A stretch of 5,242 nucleotides of DNA from CAXYVC01 sp964292295 (GTDB lineage Bacteria; Acidobacteriota; Holophagae; Holophagales; Holophagaceae). The notes below the pieces were generated by a model. The model did no database searches. It was not told where the DNA came from and saw only the letters and a list, made by a program, of their open reading frames with translations. Location of the stretch: contig CAXYVC010000151.1 in NCBI GenBank assembly GCA_964292295.1, positions 1 through 5,242 of the forward strand, in the 5' to 3' direction. Of this stretch, positions 1-5,187 are shown one piece after another (the first letter of the stretch is position 1; every line of letters starts with the position of its first letter). A program made the position numbers and the translations under genes.

Positions 1-155
1 TCCCTCGGCAGAGGGAGGCGTGGAGCGTGTCCGGGCCAGACCGTCCCGGGGACGGGGCTGGACCGGATCGCGAGCCGGAAGCGCTCGGATGCGCGGCGTC
101 CGGGAGGGACATGGCAACCCAAATCGCAAAATCCGGGGTGAAGCCGCGGGCCCGC
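1..155. other. non-coding flank downstream of smpB
   Basis: No convincing gene is visible. The stretch is GC-rich and full of inverted repeats: a perfect 6-bp stem with a GGCA loop at 1-16 (TCCCTC/GAGGGA), an imperfect three-block hairpin at 31-66, and a 10-base palindrome GCGGGCCCGC at 146-155 directly after the smpB stop. A minus-strand frame opens with ATG at 112 and runs off the window at 1 (37 codons). It is a low-complexity Ser/Pro/Gly/Arg sequence with no good ribosome binding site, so I do not call it a gene. No tRNA or tmRNA structure was recognised. The open frames on the plus strand here continue antisense through smpB and are shadows. Confidence 0.5.
31..66. repeat. imperfect GC-rich hairpin
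   Basis: Three nested complementary blocks are visible: CCGG(31-34) with CCGG(63-66), CCAG(36-39) with CTGG(58-61), and CCGTC(41-45) with GACGG(51-55). They are separated by single-base or two-base mismatches and close on a CCGGG loop, giving 13 base pairs in total. There is no T-tract on either side, so it is not a standard intrinsic terminator. It lies about 90 bases downstream of the smpB stop and could shape the 3' end of the operon transcript. In DNA this GC-rich it could also arise by chance. Confidence 0.3.
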
Positions 156-608
156 CTACAGCTCGCCTTTCCGGGCGCGGTCCAGCTCGCGCTTTGCCTC
201 GCGCTCCTTCAGGGCCTCGCGCTTGTCGCCGTGGCTCTTGCCCTCGGCCAGGGCAACGCGCACCTTCAGCTTCCCCTTGGGGCTCACATGGATGGAGAGG
301 GGAATCAGCGTGTAGCCCTTGCGCTCCACCTTGGAGACGATGCGCCGGATCTCCTCCCGGCGCAGCAGGAGCTTGCGGGGGCGCAGGGGCTCGTGGTTGG
401 CGTAGCCGCCGTGGTCGTAGGGGCTGATGTTCGCCTGCTTCAGCCACAGCTCGCCGTCCACCGCGTCCACGTAAGCGTCCTGCAGCTGGCCGCCGCCTGC
501 GCGCAGGCTCTTCACTTCGCTGCCCAGCAGCACGAGCCCCGCCTCCCAGGTCCCGAGGATCTGGTAGGCGTGGAGCGCTTTCCGGTTGCGAACGAGGTCT
601 TCGGCCAT
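156..608 (-). CDS. smpB: SsrA (tmRNA)-binding protein SmpB
   Basis: SmpB binds tmRNA and brings it to ribosomes stalled on broken mRNA, so that trans-translation can release the ribosome and tag the unfinished protein. The 150-residue product has the usual family length and layout. The N-terminal signature EAGLVLLGSEVKSLRAG is at residues 22-38, the conserved NISPYDHGGYANHEPLRPRK segment at 60-79, and KGYTLIPLSIHVSPKGKLKV at 97-116. The basic C-terminal tail, beginning GKSHGDKRE at 123 and continuing through KEREAKRELDR, is the part that enters the empty mRNA channel in known SmpB structures. The ATG at 608 is preceded by GGGAG only 3 bases away, which is short, but the protein start fits the family. 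It is the last gene of the run, 28 bases after dedA. The tmRNA gene itself (ssrA), sometimes adjacent to smpB, is not seen here. Identification is secure. Confidence 0.97.
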   Translation of the reverse strand: MAEDLVRNRKALHAYQILGTWEAGLVLLGSEVKSLRAGGGQLQDAYVDAVDGELWLKQANISPYDHGGYANHEPLRPRKLLLRREEIRRIVSKVERKGYTLIPLSIHVSPKGKLKVRVALAEGKSHGDKREALKEREAKRELDRARKGEL

Positions 609-636
609 GGGCTCCCAGTGTAGCGGGTGTGGGCGC

Positions 637-1311
637 TCAGGCTTCGGGGCGAGCTTCCCGCCGGGCCTTCGCCCGGGCGCGCAGAAACTCGATCACCGCG
701 GGCAGCACCGAGATGACGATGATCGCGAGGATCACCACCTCGAAGTTGGCCTTCACCCAGGGGATGCCGCCGAAGAGGCGGCCGGCGCCCATGAGCAGGC
801 CCACCCACAGCAGCCCCCCCACCACGTTGTAGAGGGCGAAGTGGGCGTAGCCCATGCCCGCCACGCCCGCCACGAAGGGCGCGAAGGTGCGCACGATGGG
901 GACGAAGCGCGCCAGGATGATCGTCTTGCCGCCGTGCTTCTCGTAGAAGGCGTGGGCGGCCTCCAGGTGCTTGCGGTTCAGCCAGCGGTGCCCCTCGCCC
1001 TTGAACACCGCGGGGCCGATGCGCGCGCCGATGGCGTAGTTCACCGCGTCCCCCGCCACCGCCGCCACCACCAGCAGGCCGGCGATCAGGGGCAGGTGGA
1101 TGGGCGAGTCGGGCAGCGCGCCCAGGGCGCCCACGGCGAAGAGCAGGCTGTCGCCGGGCAGGAAGGGCAGCACCACGAGCCCCGTCTCGCAGAAGATGAA
1201 CGCGAAGAGCACGCCGTACAGCCATCCGTCCAGGCAGGCGGCCAGCGTGTTCAGGTCCTGGGGGTTCGTGAGGTGGCGCAGGAACGCAAGCGCCTTGTGC
1301 AGCCACGGCAT
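637..1311 (-). CDS. dedA: DedA family membrane protein
   Basis: This is an inner-membrane protein of the DedA (SNARE-associated/VTT) superfamily. Members are tied to undecaprenyl-phosphate or phospholipid flipping, membrane-potential homeostasis and drug or pH tolerance; the exact substrate cannot be read from sequence. With the start at 1311 it has 224 residues, close to E. coli DedA. The FCETGLVVLPFLPGDSLLF stretch (residues 40-58) is very like DedA itself. Residues matching the functionally essential ones of E. coli YqjA/YghB are present with the same spacing: Glu42 and Asp54 (12 apart), Arg135 and Arg141 (6 apart, in ARFVPIVRTFAPFVAG). A hydrophobic helix near 190-210 and a basic tail end the protein. 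I chose ATG 1311 because GGGAG lies 5 bases upstream; an in-frame ATG at 1332 with GGAGAG 8 bases upstream would add seven residues and cannot be excluded. It lies 48 bases after the CPBP protease gene and 28 before smpB. Confidence 0.92.
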   Translation of the reverse strand: MPWLHKALAFLRHLTNPQDLNTLAACLDGWLYGVLFAFIFCETGLVVLPFLPGDSLLFAVGALGALPDSPIHLPLIAGLLVVAAVAGDAVNYAIGARIGPAVFKGEGHRWLNRKHLEAAHAFYEKHGGKTIILARFVPIVRTFAPFVAGVAGMGYAHFALYNVVGGLLWVGLLMGAGRLFGGIPWVKANFEVVILAIIVISVLPAVIEFLRARAKARREARPEA

Positions 1312-1316
1312 GCGGG

Positions 1317-1321
1317 CTCCC
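1317..1321 (-). promoter_or_regulatory. ribosome binding site deciding the dedA start
   Basis: On the minus strand GGAAAGGGAG is followed by CCCGC and then the ATG at 1311, a near-ideal spacing of 5 bases. This favours 1311 over the upstream in-frame ATG at 1332. Part of this site would lie inside the coding region if the longer form is used. Confidence 0.5.
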
Positions 1322-1359
1322 TTTCCGGGCATCCGGCCCGCTCTCCAGGTGTACCAGAT

Positions 1360-2136
1360 TCAGGACCGGAGCGGTTCTTCCCGGTGATGCAGGGCCGTCA
1401 GGAGCCACCCGAACCCGATCCCCGCGAGGGCGGTGCCGGCCGCCAGGCCCCGCCAGGTGGCGAGCGCCGCCTCCCAGCGCTCCGGGGCGGCGAAGGCGAG
1501 CCCGTTGTTGAGGGCGTGCACCGCGAGCGCCGGCCAGAGGGATCCGGTCTCCGCCACCAGCCATCCGGCCAGGAGGCCCAGCGTCATCGGGGCCAGGACC
1601 TGCCAGGGGTTCAGGTGCATGAGGGTGAAGAAGAAGGCGCTCAGGGCCACGGCCTTGCCCTTGGGGTAGCGCTGCAGGAAGGCTCCCAGGACGATGCCGC
1701 GGAAGAGGCACTCTTCGCTGAGCGGGGCGCCCAGCACGATGGCCGGCCAGCCGCCATCCTGAATGGCCTTCCCCAGCCATGCGGGTTCGGGAAGGACGCG
1801 GCAGAGCCATGTATCCAGGGCCACGTTGCACAGCAAAAGGCCAAGCGTGGCCAGCACCAGGCCCGGCCAGATCCAGGGGCTCACGGGGCGAAAGGGCATG
1901 CAGTCCCGCCAGGACCGGTTCCCCCAGGCGTGCGCCATCCACAGCACCATCGCGGTGCCCGCGGCCTGGGAGAGCAGAAAGAAGACCCACCGTCCCCGGT
2001 GCACGCCCAGCTGCTCGAGGAGGAAGGCGGGAACCTGGACCACGCCTGCCACGAGCAGGAAGACGAGCATGAGGACCAGGGTCTGGCCGGGGCCCGGGAA
2101 GGGCTCATGGGCGGTGGATTCTGGAGCATGGCTCAT
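1360..2136 (-). CDS. CPBP family intramembrane glutamic endopeptidase (CAAX protease-like)
   Basis: A multi-pass membrane protein of 258 residues in the CPBP (CAAX protease and bacteriocin-processing, ABI) family. All three active-site motifs are present: EECLFRG at 141-147 (Glu141, Glu142, Arg146), FFFTLMH at 168-174 (His174), and HALNN at 207-211 (His207, Asn211). By analogy with Rce1 and its bacterial relatives, the glutamate and histidines activate water to cut a peptide bond within or near the membrane. The natural substrate is unknown; bacterial members serve bacteriocin immunity, protein maturation or unknown roles. Hydrophobic segments lie at about 18-40, 50-70, 88-110, 128-152, 161-182, 183-200 and 225-248. 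The frame stays open far upstream inside hemW, but the family-like N-terminus begins at ATG 2136, five bases after the hemW stop, with a weak GTGAG binding site overlapping that stop. This suggests translational coupling with hemW. No isoprenyltransferase or bacteriocin gene lies nearby to indicate a substrate. Confidence 0.88.
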   Translation of the reverse strand: MSHAPESTAHEPFPGPGQTLVLMLVFLLVAGVVQVPAFLLEQLGVHRGRWVFFLLSQAAGTAMVLWMAHAWGNRSWRDCMPFRPVSPWIWPGLVLATLGLLLCNVALDTWLCRVLPEPAWLGKAIQDGGWPAIVLGAPLSEECLFRGIVLGAFLQRYPKGKAVALSAFFFTLMHLNPWQVLAPMTLGLLAGWLVAETGSLWPALAVHALNNGLAFAAPERWEAALATWRGLAAGTALAGIGFGWLLTALHHREEPLRS

Positions 2137-2141
2137 GGGAC

Positions 2142-3323
2142 TCACACGAAGGTCTGAAGGATGGCGTTGCTGAGGAGCATGCCCCGCGGGCTGAGGCGCA
2201 GGCGGGGGCCTTCCCGCAGGAGCAGGCCGGCCTGAAGGAAGGGCTTGAGCTGGGCCACCCAGCCTTCCACGCGGGAGGCCAGGCCCTGGGCTGCGGCCCG
2301 GGCGCGCAGGGCCTCCCAGTCCACGCCCGCGTGCATGCGCAGGCCCAGGAGGGGGATCTCCGCCAGGGCCTCGGCCGCGTCCAGCTCCTCGAGCTCGGGC
2401 GTGCCGCGCCCGTCCGTCCAGGCGGCCACGGAGGCGCTTTCGGTCCAGCGCCAGCGGGCGAGCTGGCTGGCGGCGCCGGGCCCCAGGCCCAGGTAGGGGC
2501 GGCGCTCCCAGTAGCGCAGGTTGTGGCGGCTCTCCTCGCCGGGGACCGCGTGGTTGCTGATTTCGTAGGGGAATAGGCCCAGGCGCGGCAGGCCCTCCTG
2601 GAGGCCTTCGAAGGCCGCGGCCACCGCCTCCTCGTCGGGGAGCTCCACCTCTCCGCGCGCCACCTGGGCCTTCAGGGGACAGGCCTTGTCCAGGTCCAGG
2701 AGGTAGAGGCTCAGGTGGCTGCAGCCGGCCTCCACCAGGCGCGCGGCGTCCTCCAGCGCCGCCGCGGGCCGCTGGCCGGGGACGCCCAGGATCAGGTCGG
2801 CGCTGAGGCGACGGAAGCCCGCGCGGCGCGCGTCCCGTGCGGCCTTGAGGGCGGTCGCGGCGTCGTGCCGGCGGCCCAGGAGCGCGAGAACGGCGTCGTC
2901 CAGGGACTGCACGCCCAGGCTCAGGCGGTCGAAGCCGCAGGCCCGCACGGCGGCCATCCACGTCGGCGTGGCGCTGCCGGGGTTGGCCTCCAGGGTGGCC
3001 TCCTCCAGGGGCCTCAGGTCGAAGGCGCTGGCCAGGCTGGCCCGGAGACGCGCCAGTTCCGGCGCCTCCAGCACGGAGGGCGTGCCGCCGCCGACGTACA
3101 GCGTGTCCACGGCGGGGTGCCCCAGGGCCTCGCCCCAGGCGCGGGCCTCGGCCTCCAGGCGATCCAGGAAGGCGCCCTTGCGCTCCAGGTCCCGCGTGGC
3201 GGTGAAGCTGCAGTAGGTGCAGCGGTCCACGCAGAAGGGCACGTGGAGGTAGAGGCCCAGGGGCTCGGCGTGGGCGGCGGCGCGCAGGGCCTCGTGGTGG
3301 GGGACGAGGGCCTTCAGAGGCAC
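2142..3323 (-). CDS. hemW: radical SAM heme chaperone HemW (HemN-like)
   Basis: A 393-residue radical SAM protein. The iron-sulfur motif CVDRCTYC (Cys31, Cys35, Cys38; CX3CX2C) follows the typical YLHVPF lead-in. HemN, the oxygen-independent coproporphyrinogen III oxidase, has a further cysteine two residues on (CX3CX2CXC); here that place is Phe40, as in HemW. Other family blocks are GGGTPS (78-83, SAM binding), EANPGS (112-117), LSLGVQSLDD (134-143), DLILGVPGQ (176-184), YEISNHAVPGEESRHNLRYW (253-272) and YLGLGPGA (277-284). A winged-helix-like C-terminal region ends in LSPRGMLLSNAIL. HemW is a cytosolic heme-binding protein thought to deliver heme to respiratory enzymes; it is often misannotated as a coproporphyrinogen oxidase. 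The frame stays open upstream within gmhA but that part has no family resemblance, so I place the start at GTG 3323, overlapping the gmhA end by 10 bases. The length then matches the family. A start some codons further in is possible. Confidence 0.93.
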   Translation of the reverse strand: MPLKALVPHHEALRAAAHAEPLGLYLHVPFCVDRCTYCSFTATRDLERKGAFLDRLEAEARAWGEALGHPAVDTLYVGGGTPSVLEAPELARLRASLASAFDLRPLEEATLEANPGSATPTWMAAVRACGFDRLSLGVQSLDDAVLALLGRRHDAATALKAARDARRAGFRRLSADLILGVPGQRPAAALEDAARLVEAGCSHLSLYLLDLDKACPLKAQVARGEVELPDEEAVAAAFEGLQEGLPRLGLFPYEISNHAVPGEESRHNLRYWERRPYLGLGPGAASQLARWRWTESASVAAWTDGRGTPELEELDAAEALAEIPLLGLRMHAGVDWEALRARAAAQGLASRVEGWVAQLKPFLQAGLLLREGPRLRLSPRGMLLSNAILQTFV

Positions 3324-3877
3324 GCGTCGATGACCTCGCACCAGAAGTGGTAGACCATCTGGTGCACCTCCTGCACGCGGGCGGTGACCTGGGAGGGCAC
3401 CACCAGGGCCTCGTCCGCCGCGGTCTTCAGGGCGCCCCCGTCCCGGCCGAGCAGGGCGAGGGTGTGCATGCCCAGGCCCTTGGCTGCCTCCACGGCCCGC
3501 AGGACGTTGGGGCTGTTCCCGGAGGTGCTGATGCCCACCAGCAGGTCGCCGGGGCGGCCGTAGGCCTCCACCTGGCGGCTGAAGACCTGCTCGAAGCCGT
3601 AGTCGTTGCCGATGGCGGTGAGGGCGCTGGTGTCCACCGTGAGGGCGAGGCCCGCCAGGGCCCGGCGCTCCTTCACGAAGCGCCCCGAGAGCTCCGCGGC
3701 GAAGTGCTGGGCGTCCGCGGCGCTGCCCCCGTTGCCGCACACGAGGATGCGGCAGCCCCGCCGGAGGCGCTCGGCCATGTCCCGCCCCTGGGCCACGATG
3801 CGCGCCGCCTCGGCGGCGACGAAGGCCTCCTTCAGGGACGCAGCCTCCTTGGCGTGGGCGATGAGCAGATCCTGCAT
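3314..3877 (-). CDS. gmhA: phosphoheptose isomerase (sedoheptulose 7-phosphate isomerase)
   Basis: A 187-residue single SIS-domain protein matching GmhA in length. GmhA converts sedoheptulose 7-phosphate to D-glycero-D-manno-heptose 7-phosphate, the first step to the heptose of the LPS inner core, in the cytosol. Visible blocks are CGNGGSAADAQHFAAEL (47-63), the LTVDTSALTAIGNDYGFEQV stretch (79-98), GISTSGNSPNV (115-125) and QEVHQMVYHFWCEVID (169-184). The zinc and catalytic residues known from E. coli GmhA have counterparts with the same spacing: His58 and Glu62 (four apart), Gln169 and His177 (eight apart). This separates it from the DnaA-binding relative DiaA, which lacks the zinc site. 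The start at ATG 3877 has GGAG 6 bases upstream and fits family length; the frame extends to an ATG at 4000 but the extra 41 residues do not resemble the family. It is the first gene of the minus-strand run. The other heptose genes (gmhB, hldE) are not in the window. Confidence 0.88.
   Translation of the reverse strand: MQDLLIAHAKEAASLKEAFVAAEAARIVAQGRDMAERLRRGCRILVCGNGGSAADAQHFAAELSGRFVKERRALAGLALTVDTSALTAIGNDYGFEQVFSRQVEAYGRPGDLLVGISTSGNSPNVLRAVEAAKGLGMHTLALLGRDGGALKTAADEALVVPSQVTARVQEVHQMVYHFWCEVIDACL
3333..3337 (-). promoter_or_regulatory. ribosome binding site for the hemW GTG start
   Basis: GAGGT on the minus strand, inside the last codons of gmhA, lies 9 bases ahead of the GTG at 3323. 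It is the only reasonable binding site near the family-consistent hemW start and points to translation of hemW coupled to the end of gmhA. Confidence 0.45.
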
Positions 3878-4020
3878 GGCGGGCTCCGGGAAGGCTTGCA
3901 AAAAAAACGTGGGGGACCGGGCGACATCCCCGTGCTGATCCGCATCATGCCAGGAATTGCAGGCCATGAAGGGGGGCAAAGCTGGCAGAGTATTCGTCAA
4001 GTACCCGGAGATCCCTGCCC
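3878..4020. promoter_or_regulatory. divergent intergenic region between gmhA and the cytochrome gene
   Basis: These 143 bases separate two divergent genes and should hold the promoters of both. This is one of the less GC-rich stretches of the window. I could not find a convincing pair of -35/-10 boxes: TTGACG occurs on the minus strand (4000-3995) but has no -10 box at proper spacing, and TATTCG on the plus strand (3991-3996) has no -35. Ribosome binding sites are visible at both ends: GGAG 6 bases before gmhA (3884-3887, minus) and GGAG 10 bases before the plus-strand gene (4007-4010). A run of eight A on the plus strand (3900-3907), T8 in the gmhA sense, lies in the gmhA leader. Confidence 0.4.
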
Positions 4021-5007
4021 ATGCCCTGGACGGAGTGGATGGCCCTGAAACACCCCCTGCTGGCCCACGTGCCCGCGGCGGTGGGTCTGCTGCTGCCCTG
4101 GGCCCTGGTGGCGGCCCAGCGCCCCGGAAGGGGCATCAAGCCCTGGTGGACCGCCTGCCGCTACCTCACGATCATGGGCCTGGTCTTCACGCTGGTGGCG
4201 GGCCTCGGCGGCTTCCTGGCCGCCAGGGGCCAGGGGCACCTGCCGGCGGGGCTGCTGGCGCCCCGCCCCCCGGGCCTGCTGCGCCTGCACGAGATCCTCA
4301 GCCTGGCCTCCCTGGGGCTGGGCGCGCTCACGCTGCGCACCCTCTTCCGCAAGCGCCAGGAGCACCAGGGCCTGGGCGCCCTGAGCCTTCTCCTGGGCCT
4401 GCTCTGGAGCGCTTCCCTCGTGGCCTCGGCCCTCTTCGGCCACCGCATGACCGCGGGCCGGCCGGTCCAGGTCGCCCCGCCCGTCGCGGAAGCCAAGGCC
4501 GAGGCGAAGCCCGTGTCCCCTAAGCTCTCGGCGCTTGCGGACCCCGAGGCGGAGCGCCCTGCGCGGATGCTGGACTACCAGAGCCTCGTGCCCATGCACG
4601 CCGAACCCGTGCGCAGCCCCCTGCACGGCAACCGCTGGGTCCGCGTGTGGGTGAGCCCCGGCGCGGAGGCGGCCTACCGCGCGGGCCAGGGCCTGCCCGA
4701 GGGCGCCCTGGTGGTGATGAACAGCCAGGAGGACCGCTGGGGCCGTCCGGGCCCCGAGGCCGGGCCCCTCTACGCCCTGGAGATGAAGCAGGGCAAGGCC
4801 CGCCTGACGTACTACTGGGCCCGGGTGCCCGAGGCCAAGCGCGGCGAAACCGGCGGCCAGGCGCGCGCCTACTGGCGGGACGGGGATCCCTCCCTGGCGG
4901 GTTGCCTGATGTGCCACGGCGCGGGCCTCGCTCCCGCGAAGGACCGCAGCACCTGGACCGTGCCGAAGAAGCCCAAGGTTCCTGTGCCCGCTGCCCCCGC
5001 GGCGTAG
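4021..5007 (+). CDS. DUF2231-like membrane domain fused to a cytochrome P460-like monoheme domain
   Basis: A 328-residue membrane-anchored c-type cytochrome; the reaction is unknown. The N-terminal half (about 11-142) has four hydrophobic helices near 12-32, 48-68, 88-107 and 117-139. It starts with HPLLAHVPAAVG, like the HPxxxHxPxA opening of DUF2231 proteins, with further histidines at 90 and 141. Basic loops (RPGRGIK at 34-40, RTLFRKRQ at 106-113) lie after helices 1 and 3. By the positive-inside rule both termini then face the periplasm, where heme c is attached. An Ala/Lys/Glu/Pro linker (about 150-180) leads to a domain resembling cytochrome P460 (about 195-302): NRWVRVWVSPGAEAAY, LPEGALVVMNSQED, GPLYALEMKQG, YYWARV, then the heme site GCLMCHGAG with Cys295, Cys298 and His299. 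The tail is Lys/Pro/Ala-rich. P460 relatives oxidise hydroxylamine or handle NO; whether this one does is not shown, and I could not identify the cross-linking lysine. The start is ATG 4021 (GGAG 10 bases upstream); ATG 4039 is an alternative. It is divergent from gmhA and convergent with the ftsK end. Confidence 0.75.
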   Translation: MPWTEWMALKHPLLAHVPAAVGLLLPWALVAAQRPGRGIKPWWTACRYLTIMGLVFTLVAGLGGFLAARGQGHLPAGLLAPRPPGLLRLHEILSLASLGLGALTLRTLFRKRQEHQGLGALSLLLGLLWSASLVASALFGHRMTAGRPVQVAPPVAEAKAEAKPVSPKLSALADPEAERPARMLDYQSLVPMHAEPVRSPLHGNRWVRVWVSPGAEAAYRAGQGLPEGALVVMNSQEDRWGRPGPEAGPLYALEMKQGKARLTYYWARVPEAKRGETGGQARAYWRDGDPSLAGCLMCHGAGLAPAKDRSTWTVPKKPKVPVPAAPAA

Positions 5008-5028
5008 CGTCCGGCGGCTGCGGGCTAC
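5004..5028. terminator. possible bidirectional hairpin between convergent stops
   Basis: GTAGC (5004-5008) and GCTAC (5024-5028) form a 5-bp stem that contains both the TAG stop of the plus-strand cytochrome gene and the TAG stop of the minus-strand FtsK-like fragment. CCG/CGG (5011-5013, 5021-5023) can add three pairs, with GT bulged out. The symmetry fits two converging genes, but the stem is short and no T-tract follows on either strand, so terminator function is doubtful. Confidence 0.2.
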
Positions 5029-5079
5029 TCCTCCAGGGCGTAGACCTCGCGGGGCTTTCCGGCGCCGCGGTCGGGACCG
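5025..5079. repeat. 55-bp direct repeat, left copy
   Basis: Identical to 5188-5242 over all 55 bases, 163 bases apart. The repeat begins exactly at the minus-strand TAG stop; the flanking base differs (G at 5024, T at 5187). It encodes the last 17 residues, GPDRGAGKPREVYALEE, of an FtsK-type protein plus the stop. Confidence 0.95.
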
Positions 5080-5169
5080 ATGATGCCTTCCTCCTCCATC
5101 GAACGGGCCGTGCGCGGCACGGTCCTCCTGCTCCCGGCTGCGCCGGTTCGCAGCGATGGAGCCTCCCAT
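5025..5169 (-). pseudogene. decayed duplicate of the FtsK/SpoIIIE gamma-domain 3' end
   Basis: The minus strand ends in MEEEGIIGPD followed by RGAGKPREVYALEE and TAG (stop 5027-5025), matching the C-terminus of FtsK/SpoIIIE DNA translocases, whose winged-helix gamma domain reads sequence signals during chromosome segregation. Reading upstream in that frame the family pattern is lost before MEEEG. It partly returns if a 2-base deletion is assumed in the CG-rich run near 5111-5117: RR, six residues, RAA, then (R)TARS and MEEEG, the spacing of the gamma domain (RR-x6-RAAR-x4-MExEG). The conserved GY before RAAR is not present (EQED instead). Upstream, the frame meets the stop of the second copy at 5188-5190. 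No translocase motor precedes it, so it is a fragment. It overlaps the exact direct repeat (5025-5079). It could instead come from misassembly. Confidence 0.5.
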
Positions 5170-5186
5170 CCGGGACCGGATGGAGG
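5162..5186. terminator. stem-loop directly after the right-hand FtsK stop
   Basis: CCTCC-C-ATCCG, loop GGAC, CGGAT-GGAGG: a 10-bp stem with one bulged C. On the minus strand it starts one base after the TAG at 5188-5190, where a 3'-end hairpin of ftsK would be expected. There is no T-tract, so it may be a Rho-dependent or mRNA-stabilising structure, or a chance product of the duplication. It is the strongest inverted repeat near the right edge. Confidence 0.4.
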
Positions 5187-5187
5187 T

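Noticed and set aside
1..112. Partial minus-strand gene starting with ATG at 112
   Set aside because: Low-complexity sequence, no clear ribosome binding site, no family recognised and only 37 codons visible.
1..155. tmRNA (ssrA) gene next to smpB
   Set aside because: No CCA end, TψC-like GGTTCGA box or tag-peptide reading frame was found on either strand.
586..2157. Long plus-strand open frame (523 codons) across dedA and the CPBP gene
   Set aside because: It is antisense to two clearly recognised membrane protein genes, is rich in His/Gln/Gly/Glu/Arg as expected of a GC-rich shadow frame, and resembles no family.
2137..2961. N-terminal extension of the CPBP protease frame into hemW
   Set aside because: The Pro/Gly/Arg-rich stretch is a shadow of hemW; the membrane protein begins at ATG 2136.
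2142..3323. Coproporphyrinogen III oxidase (HemN) instead of HemW
   Set aside because: The fourth cysteine of the HemN motif is replaced by Phe40, and the NPGS, VPGQ and HNLRYW blocks are those of HemW.
3324..3740. N-terminal extension of hemW into gmhA
   Set aside because: The extra 139 residues are a shadow of gmhA; HemW similarity begins just after GTG 3323.
3878..4000. Longer gmhA start at 4000
   Set aside because: The added 41 residues do not resemble GmhA and the better ribosome binding site is before ATG 3877.
3971..4000. TTGACG as the -35 box of a gmhA promoter
   Set aside because: The bases 16-18 positions downstream on the minus strand are GC-only and give no -10 box.
3997..5169. 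Minus-strand open frame of 390 codons opposite the cytochrome gene
   Set aside because: Apart from its first part, which overlaps the FtsK-like remnant, it is a low-complexity Arg/Ala/Gly shadow of the plus-strand gene.
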